Assembly: GCA_945878515.1 (NCBI GenBank)
Contig: CAMCTL010000024.1
Span: forward strand, 1-29,685
DNA: 29,685 bases
Source: Flavobacterium psychrophilum
GTDB taxonomy: Bacteria; Bacteroidota; Bacteroidia; Flavobacteriales; Flavobacteriaceae
Reading direction: 5' to 3'
Within the stretch, counting starts at the first letter, position 1; every line of letters begins with the position of its first letter. A program made the translations under genes and the position numbers. A model generated the notes under the pieces. That model saw only the letters and a list, made by a program, of their open reading frames with translations, was not told where the DNA came from and did no database searches. Shown here piece after piece: positions 24,306 through 29,685 of this stretch.

Positions 24306-24316
24306 GAGTGATTTTT
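24286..24316. terminator. Rho-independent terminator of rpsF-rpsR-rplI
   Basis: An 11-base perfect stem (AAAAATCACTC / GAGTGATTTTT, arms 24292-24302 and 24306-24316) with a 3-base loop, followed on the minus strand by nine T. It lies 31 bases after the rplI stop. Confidence 0.85.
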
Positions 24317-24347
24317 AATAATTTATTAACAATGAGTTAACAAACAC

Positions 24348-24788
24348 TTATTTTTCAGCAAGGATTTCATAAGGCAAATCAACAATTACATCTCTATGTA
24401 ATCTAACGCTTGCAGTATATTTTCCAGTTCTTTTCACGATACCGCTTGTGATAAATTTTCTTTCGATAGTTTGTCCTGCTTTTTCTAAAGCTTCAGCAAT
24501 ATCAATGTTTGTGATTGATCCAAAAAGTTTCTCTCCACCAGCTTTAGCATATAATTTGATTTCAATTGCTTTTAACGTTTCTGCCAAAGCTTTTGCATCG
24601 TTAACTATTTTTGCTTCTTTGTGCGCTCTTTGTCTTAGGTTTTCAGCCAAAACTTTCTTTGCAGAAGGTGTAGCCAATTGTCCATGACCTTGTGGAATCA
24701 AAAAGTTACGACCGTAACCATTTTTCACATTTACAATATCATCTTTAAAACCTAAATTTTGAACGTCTTTTTTTAATATAATTTCCAT
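24348..24788 (-). CDS. rplI: 50S ribosomal protein L9
   Basis: A 146-residue ribosomal protein. The N-terminal rRNA-binding domain is MEIILKKDVQNLGFKDDIVNVKNGYGRNFLIPQG, with the conserved GYGRNFLIP. A connecting helix rich in Lys, Ala and Glu follows (about 41-75), then the C-terminal domain (GEKLFGSITNIDIAEAL, with the typical LFGSVT-like motif). It is the last gene of the rpsF-rpsR-rplI operon, 71 bases after rpsR, and a strong terminator follows. Confidence 0.98.
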   Translation of the reverse strand: MEIILKKDVQNLGFKDDIVNVKNGYGRNFLIPQGHGQLATPSAKKVLAENLRQRAHKEAKIVNDAKALAETLKAIEIKLYAKAGGEKLFGSITNIDIAEALEKAGQTIERKFITSGIVKRTGKYTASVRLHRDVIVDLPYEILAEK

Positions 24789-24859
24789 GTTGTTGTCCTT
24801 TTGATATTAAGAAGTTAGGTTTCGGTGTATTGAAAACCAACAACTGAGTTTATTGATTA

Positions 24860-25156
24860 TTATTTTAGCATATCGGCCACATACGGCATTAATGCAATGT
24901 GACGCGCTCTTTTAACAGCTACTGACACTTTTCTTTGGAATTTTAATGAAGTTCCTGTCAAACGACGTGGAAGAATTTTTCCTTGTTCGTTAACAAATTT
25001 CAATAAGAAATCGGCATCTTTATAATCAATATATTTAATACCAGATTTTTTGAAACGACAATATTTTTTTATTTTGTTAGTTTCTATATTCAAAGGCGTT
25101 AGATATCTAATATCACCGTCTTTTTTTCCTGAAGCAGATTGTTGTAATGTTGCCAT
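24860..25156 (-). CDS. rpsR: 30S ribosomal protein S18
   Basis: A 98-residue small-subunit protein that pairs with S6 on the platform. Diagnostic parts are [39 protein letters not shown] and [20 protein letters not shown]. The N-terminal extension ([21 protein letters not shown]) is longer than in E. coli. It starts 5 bases after rpsF, in the usual operon order. Confidence 0.98.
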   Translation of the reverse strand: MATLQQSASGKKDGDIRYLTPLNIETNKIKKYCRFKKSGIKYIDYKDADFLLKFVNEQGKILPRRLTGTSLKFQRKVSVAVKRARHIALMPYVADMLK

Positions 25157-25161
25157 AATGA

Positions 25162-25503
25162 TTAAGCTTTAGTTGATTTAAGTTTGGCTCTTCTTCTTTC
25201 TGCCCAAGAGATGGCGTGTTTGTCAAGACTTACAGTTAGAAAACGCATTACTCTTTCGTCACGTCTAAATTCAGTTTCAAAAGCAATTAGGACTTCTCCT
25301 GTTACTTTAAATTCAAATAAGTGGTAGAAGCCACTTTTTTTGTTTTGGATTTCATAGGCCATTTTTTTCAAGCCCCAATCCTCTTTCGATACCATTTCAG
25401 CTCCTCTACTTGTAAGAAAATCTTCAAATTTGCTTACTGTTTCCTTTACCTGAACTTCAGATAAAACGGGATTTAAAATGAAAACAGTTTCATAATGATT
25501 CAT
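25162..25503 (-). CDS. rpsF: 30S ribosomal protein S6
   Basis: A 113-residue protein of the small-subunit platform. It begins [19 protein letters not shown], with the YETVFIL start and the [21 protein letters not shown] beta hairpin of S6. [12 protein letters not shown] ends the fold, and a basic tail ([12 protein letters not shown]) follows. First gene of the rpsF-rpsR-rplI operon, with a well-matched promoter upstream. Confidence 0.98.
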   Translation of the reverse strand: MNHYETVFILNPVLSEVQVKETVSKFEDFLTSRGAEMVSKEDWGLKKMAYEIQNKKSGFYHLFEFKVTGEVLIAFETEFRRDERVMRFLTVSLDKHAISWAERRRAKLKSTKA

Positions 25504-25533
25504 AAATATTGTATTAATTCGTTAAATTGGGTG

Positions 25534-25564
25534 CAAAAGTAATCTTTTTTTTCTGATTTACAAA
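25534..25564 (-). promoter_or_regulatory. Promoter of the rpsF-rpsR-rplI operon
   Basis: On the minus strand TTTG (25561-25564), a 19-base spacer (from the TTG core at 25561-25563) and TACTTTTG (25534-25541) fit the Flavobacterium -33/-7 consensus. The leader to the rpsF ATG is about 26 bases. Confidence 0.75.
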
Positions 25565-25613
25565 TTAAATTAAAATTAATCGTCATAAGGTTAAAAAAGC
25601 CGATAAAGATTAG

Positions 25614-25641
25614 TTGTTTTAAAAATGTTATAGTATTTTTA
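25614..25641 (+). promoter_or_regulatory. Possible promoter of the LytTR regulator gene
   Basis: TTG (25614-25616), 17 bases, then TATTTTTA (25634-25641), one base from TAnnTTTG. The predicted leader is about 22 bases. It diverges from the rpsF promoter. Confidence 0.4.
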
Positions 25642-25669
25642 CAAATTAAAAAATTGATTATTAACAATT

Positions 25670-26365
25670 ATGAAACTAAATTGTTTAGTTATTGACGATA
25701 GTTCCATTCAGCGAATGAGCATCACAAAATTAGTCAATAATCATCCAAATCTAAATTTGATTGGAGATTTTTCGAACGCAATTGAAGCAAAAGGTTTTAT
25801 GACCTTGCACAATGTGGACTTAATCTTTTTAGATATTGAGATGCCTGTAATCAGTGGTTTCGTTTTTTTAGATGGTTTAAAAATAAAGCCGCAAATTATT
25901 TTTATTACTTCTAAGGCCGAATATGCGCTGAAAGCTTTTGATTATGATGCAACCGATTACCTGCAAAAACCAATTGCAGTGGATCGATTTAATGCTTCTG
26001 TTAAAAGAGCAATGGATTTATATTTGCTAAAATTAGAATCAACAGAAGAAGACGGCGATCACATTTTTATTAAAAGTAATCTAAAAAAGTTAAAAGTATT
26101 TACTTCAAGAATAAAATGGATTGAAGCATTAGGCGATTATGTAAAAGTGGTAACAGAAGACAGTAGTAATTTGGTTCTTTCAACAATGAAATCTTTCGAA
26201 AATAATTTACCAGCGAACAAATTTATTAGAGTGCATAAATCTTACATTGTAAACATCGATAAAGTAACTAGCTACAATAGCAGATTTGTTGAAATTGGAG
26301 TTACTAAAATTCCCTTAAGCAGAAATAAAAAAGAAGATTTAGCTGCAGCTATGGCAGCCAACTAA
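25670..26365 (+). CDS. LytTR-family response regulator
   Basis: A 231-residue cytoplasmic regulator. The receiver domain covers about residues 3-120, with Asp9/Asp10, phospho-acceptor Asp55 (LIFLDIEMPVISG), the switch region IIFITSKAEYALKAFDYDATDYLQKP and its Lys. The LytTR DNA-binding domain covers about 135-228 (FIKSNLKKLKVFTSRIKWIEALGDYVKV, then NKFIRVHKSYIVNIDKV). No sensor kinase is adjacent, so it is an orphan here. LytTR regulators of Bacteroidetes usually pair with LytS-like membrane kinases encoded next to them. It runs tail to tail into priA, the two stop codons overlapping by 4 bases. Target genes are unknown. Confidence 0.93.
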   Translation: MKLNCLVIDDSSIQRMSITKLVNNHPNLNLIGDFSNAIEAKGFMTLHNVDLIFLDIEMPVISGFVFLDGLKIKPQIIFITSKAEYALKAFDYDATDYLQKPIAVDRFNASVKRAMDLYLLKLESTEEDGDHIFIKSNLKKLKVFTSRIKWIEALGDYVKVVTEDSSNLVLSTMKSFENNLPANKFIRVHKSYIVNIDKVTSYNSRFVEIGVTKIPLSRNKKEDLAAAMAAN

Positions 26366-28812
26366 TAAAAATCAACGTTTATAGCCACTTTTATAGCTCT
26401 GTATTGTGAAACAGCATCAAAACTATTTAGTATTTTCTGGATAGTTTTTTTTGTGCCTTGTAAAGACTGATTTGTCGGAATTTTTATCATTATGGTTCTA
26501 ATGTATTCGTTCCTAATCCTAGATATTGGCGGTTCTTCGGGACCAAGAACTGGAATTGTAAAATTTTGTTGTAATACCTGATACAACCACATCGAACCTT
26601 CTTTAAGTTTATCAAAATCTCGGTGCTTCAGGGTCAACTTTATTAATTTGAAATAAGGCGGATATTTATAGATTTGCCTTTCGTACAATTGCTCCTTATA
26701 CATACCTACATAATTATTATGAACCACTTGCTGGATGGTATTGTGTTCTAGATTATAGGTTTGAATGATAACTTTTCCTTGTTTTTCGGAGCGTCCAGAA
26801 CGACCAGAGACTTGCGTCATCATTTGGTAACTCCGTTCAAAAGCCCTAAAATCAGGATGATACAACATATTATCGGCATTCATAATTCCAACCAAACTGA
26901 CATTATCAAAATCCAAACCTTTTGCAAGCATTTGAGTTCCAACTAGAATTTCAATTTCACGATTTTTGAAACAATCAATAATCTTTTCAAAGCCAAATTT
27001 GCCTCGAGTTGTGTCTTGATCCATTCTACCCACTTTTGCATTTGGAAATAGCTCGACCAATTCTTGTTGAATTTGCTCTGTTCCAAAGCCTTTTGTAGTA
27101 AGATGAACACTAGTACATTGATGACAATTTGTTGGTTTCGACATAGCATAACCACAATAATGACAACGCAACTGATTTTTAAATTTATGAAAAGTCAAAC
27201 TCACATCGCATTGCGGACATTGAGGCACGTGACCGCAAGTGAAACATTCTATTATTGGCGCAAAGCCTCGGCGGTTTTGAAACAAAATTACTTGTTCACC
27301 CAAAGATAAAGCTACTGTGATTTCCTCAATTAAAGTATCGCTGAAATGACCCGACATTTGCTTTCGGAAATATTTATCTTTCAAATCCACCAATTCAATT
27401 TTTGGCATCTTGACATTGCCATATCTTTTTGAAATTTCCACCAAGCCATATTTTCCAGATTGGGCATTAAAATAGGTTTCAATACTTGGCGTAGCCGAAC
27501 CCAAAAGCACTTTTGATTTATGACTGTTTGCCAAAACAATCGAAGCATCTCGGGCGTGATAGCGCGGCGCGGGATCGACTTGTTTGAAAGTTTGCTCGTG
27601 TTCTTCATCTACAATTACTAATCCTAAATTAGAAAATGGCAAGAAAAGTGCCGATCTGGCTCCGATTACAATTTGTGCTTTTGGCGAAAGTTCCAAAACC
27701 TGTTGCCAAACTTCTACCCTTTCATTATTGCTGTATTTTGAATGAAAAACGGCTACTTTATTACCAAAATAATCCCGTAATCTTCCCACTAATTGGGTTG
27801 TTAAAGCAATTTCTGGTAATAAATAGAGAATTTGTTTTTCTTCCTTAATATATTCTTCGATAAGTTTAATATAGACTTCGGTCTTTCCGCTGGCAGTTAC
27901 TCCGTGCAAAAGACAAACTTCCTTTTCAACAAAGCTATGCTTGATTTCTTCGAAAGCGGTTTGTTGGGCTTCGCTTAATTGCAGTTGATTTTCTTTTGTT
28001 TCTTCTGAGAAATTAACGCGATCTACTTGAATGTAATATTCTTCGAAAATTTCTTTGTCAATTAATGTTTTTACAATTGTCGCAGTAGATTTTGACGCTT
28101 CGATTAGTTTTTTTACAGTAATTGGCTTTTTCTCGGAAGCATTCAATTGAAAATAAGTCAATACAATTTCCTTTTGTTTACTGGCATTTTTCAAAACTTC
28201 TAGTAATCTTGCCAAACCTTCATTGGTTTCATATTTGGAATGTAATTTTACATATCGGACGAGCTTTGGCGTATAAGTTTCCGACATTTCCTCCTGCAGC
28301 ATAAGAATATTTTTGTCGATCAATTTTTGAATGACAGGAAAAATATTCTTCTTATTTATAATATCCATTATATCCTGAACCTTCAGGGAACTTTGTTGCT
28401 GCAAGGCTTGATATATAAGAAACTCATCATCCGTTAGCAAACTTTCATCTACAAAACCATCTTGCTTTTGAGAAATTATAGTTTCGCTTTCCAGCAAAAA
28501 TGCCGATGGCATAGCACTGCGATATACATCGCCAATGGCGCACATATAATAAGTAGCAATCCATTGCCAATGCGCTATCTGAATTTCGTTAACAATTGGT
28601 TTATCGTCTAGGATTTGATGGATTTCTTTGGCTTCGTATAAAGTAGGTTGATTATTATGAATGTCTATAACCAGTGCTGTATAGATTTTACTTTTGCCGA
28701 AAGGCACAGCCAAACGCATTCCTTTTTTGATATAATGGTACTCAGATTCCGAAACGCTGTAGGTAAACGTTTTAGCAAGCGAAAGCGGCAAAATTACTTC
28801 AACAAAATACAT
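26362..28812 (-). CDS. priA: Primosomal protein N' (PriA helicase)
   Basis: An 816-residue replication-restart helicase that reloads the replisome at collapsed forks. In order there are the DNA-binding 3'BD domain (about 1-105), a winged-helix region, and the helicase core with Walker A GVTASGKT (304-311), DEEH (402-405), motif III GSATPS and motif Ia LLPEIALTTQ. The zinc-binding insert follows with cysteines in CFTCGHVPQCPQC and CHYCGYAMSKPTNCHQC (523-566). Helicase motifs V/VI are in VGTQMLAKGLDFDNVSLVGI and QVSGRSGRSEKQG. Length is slightly above E. coli PriA (about 730). Its ATG directly follows the stop of the YihY gene (TAAATG), so they are cotranscribed. Confidence 0.97.
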   Translation of the reverse strand: MYFVEVILPLSLAKTFTYSVSESEYHYIKKGMRLAVPFGKSKIYTALVIDIHNNQPTLYEAKEIHQILDDKPIVNEIQIAHWQWIATYYMCAIGDVYRSAMPSAFLLESETIISQKQDGFVDESLLTDDEFLIYQALQQQSSLKVQDIMDIINKKNIFPVIQKLIDKNILMLQEEMSETYTPKLVRYVKLHSKYETNEGLARLLEVLKNASKQKEIVLTYFQLNASEKKPITVKKLIEASKSTATIVKTLIDKEIFEEYYIQVDRVNFSEETKENQLQLSEAQQTAFEEIKHSFVEKEVCLLHGVTASGKTEVYIKLIEEYIKEEKQILYLLPEIALTTQLVGRLRDYFGNKVAVFHSKYSNNERVEVWQQVLELSPKAQIVIGARSALFLPFSNLGLVIVDEEHEQTFKQVDPAPRYHARDASIVLANSHKSKVLLGSATPSIETYFNAQSGKYGLVEISKRYGNVKMPKIELVDLKDKYFRKQMSGHFSDTLIEEITVALSLGEQVILFQNRRGFAPIIECFTCGHVPQCPQCDVSLTFHKFKNQLRCHYCGYAMSKPTNCHQCTSVHLTTKGFGTEQIQQELVELFPNAKVGRMDQDTTRGKFGFEKIIDCFKNREIEILVGTQMLAKGLDFDNVSLVGIMNADNMLYHPDFRAFERSYQMMTQVSGRSGRSEKQGKVIIQTYNLEHNTIQQVVHNNYVGMYKEQLYERQIYKYPPYFKLIKLTLKHRDFDKLKEGSMWLYQVLQQNFTIPVLGPEEPPISRIRNEYIRTIMIKIPTNQSLQGTKKTIQKILNSFDAVSQYRAIKVAINVDFY

Positions 28813-29685
28813 TTATGTTGGGATAAGGTTTGAATCAATCGTTTTGGAATGTTCCAATCTTAGTTTACTTATAGTGGCATTCAATTCGAAACCAAGTAAC
28901 AATATAACACAGTTAATCCATATATAAAACATCATTATCAATAATGTTCCAATTGATCCATATAATTCGTTGTATTTTGAAAATCGAAGCACCCAGATTC
29001 CAAAAATATAGGAATCTAAAATGATCAAAACAGTAGTAAATACCGAGCCTATAGAAATAAAAACCCTTTTTTTATGCTGGGCTGTTCCAAACTTAAATAA
29101 CACCGATATTGTCAATAAAATCATTAAAATTACGAATGCATATCGACCTAAAATTATTAGCGGAATTCGGTCACTCAAAACATCTTGAATCATTGATTGT
29201 TGGATAAAAACTTCAAAAACTACGATTATAGCAATGGTAGCCAGCAACAAAATGGAAAGTCCCAAAGACATTCCCAAAGAAACTATATATTGGCGTACAA
29301 ATCCTCTTTTTATTTTTACATGTTTCGAAGATTCAAAACCACCCAAAATACCACTGATTCCATTTGCCATTAAAAAAATAGACAATAGAAATCCAGAAGA
29401 AAGTAATCCAGATTGACTGTTGTTTAAAATGTCGCTAATGATCTTATATATTGCATCATATGTATTTGGTGGAACTCCTTCTTTTACAAACCGCAGAAAA
29501 TCTACCTGAAAACCGTCAATTGGAATGTAAGGAATTAGATTTAAAATGAAAAGTGCAAAAGGAAACAAAGCCATAAAAAAGCTAAAAGCAATAGCACTGG
29601 CGTGATAACTCAATCCGCCTTCTAGTATTCCAAGAATGTATAATTCCATCAAATCATAAAAAGATAACCCTTCTAACCACGGCAG
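28813..29685 (-). CDS. YihY/virulence factor BrkB family membrane protein (5' end outside window)
   Basis: The frame is open to the right edge (the last visible codons read LPWLEGLSFYDLMELYILGILEGG), so the start is missing. About 290 residues are seen. The family hallmark GLSYHASAIAFSFFMALFPFALFIL is the first membrane helix. Further hydrophobic segments include LLSSGFLLSIFLMANGISGIL, YIVSLGMSLGLSILLLATIAIIVVF, IILGRYAFVILMILLTISVLF, VFTTVLIILDSYIFGIWVL and IGTLLIMMFYIWINCVILLLGFELNA, giving about six helices in all. These proteins were once called RNase BN by mistake and are integral inner-membrane proteins without proven function. It is upstream of priA with no gap between the genes. Confidence 0.92.
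   Translation of the reverse strand: MPWLEGLSFYDLMELYILGILEGGLSYHASAIAFSFFMALFPFALFILNLIPYIPIDGFQVDFLRFVKEGVPPNTYDAIYKIISDILNNSQSGLLSSGFLLSIFLMANGISGILGGFESSKHVKIKRGFVRQYIVSLGMSLGLSILLLATIAIIVVFEVFIQQSMIQDVLSDRIPLIILGRYAFVILMILLTISVLFKFGTAQHKKRVFISIGSVFTTVLIILDSYIFGIWVLRFSKYNELYGSIGTLLIMMFYIWINCVILLLGFELNATISKLRLEHSKTIDSNLIPT

Noticed and set aside
24789..24859. Regulatory hairpin in the rpsR-rplI spacer
   Set aside because: GTTAGGTTT and AAAACCAAC pair only with a bulge, and the stem is weak. The spacer could equally be plain AT-rich DNA.

Overview
The window looks like a chromosomal segment of a Flavobacterium-type member of the Bacteroidetes (Flavobacteriia). Four things point there. The DNA is AT-rich. 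Several promoters fit the phylum-specific TTG-N17-23-TAnnTTTG pattern, while Shine-Dalgarno sequences are poor. The gene set is typical: a DUF4835 protein, the bacteroidete-type omega subunit, and an Oar-like TonB-dependent receptor. The gene order bamD-rpoZ-coaBC-DUF4835-recN also fits. Most genes lie on the minus strand. I found no tRNA, rRNA, CRISPR array or insertion-sequence transposase.

Layout, left to right. 1-416: 3' part of an acyl-ACP thioesterase (+). 467-3077: a minus-strand operon rtcB-prfH-TPR protein, an RNA-ligation and ribosome-rescue cluster, preceded by about 530 bp without a recognised gene. That stretch is rich in hairpins and holds a possible 27-codon ORF followed by a strong terminator. 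3612-7560: glycosyltransferase, coaE, sensor kinase and response regulator. 7601-8575: a VapC-like PIN toxin and its small partner, flanked by two near-identical copies of the fabV 3' end. 8545-9735: fabV (enoyl reductase). 9806-14839: bamD, rpoZ, coaBC, DUF4835 and recN. 14973-16385: dapA and a small unknown protein. 16433-18217: a 5'-nucleotidase split over two plus-strand genes in reversed domain order. 18262-20810: ligA and a small conserved protein. 20825-20973: a repeat element with inverted ends. 21029-24253: the Oar-like receptor. 24348-25503: rpsF-rpsR-rplI. 25670-26365: an orphan LytTR regulator (+). 26362-29685: priA and a YihY-family membrane protein that runs off the window.

Most of the content is core housekeeping: translation, replication restart and ligation, CoA, lysine and fatty-acid metabolism, and outer-membrane assembly. 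The accessory signals are the toxin-antitoxin cassette flanked by fabV-end direct repeats, the RtcB-PrfH-TPR operon with its structured upstream region, and the inverted-repeat element upstream of the TonB receptor terminator. The cassette duplication is the clearest unexpected structure. The RtcB-PrfH-TPR operon with the small ORF and hairpins is the best candidate for an incompletely described system.
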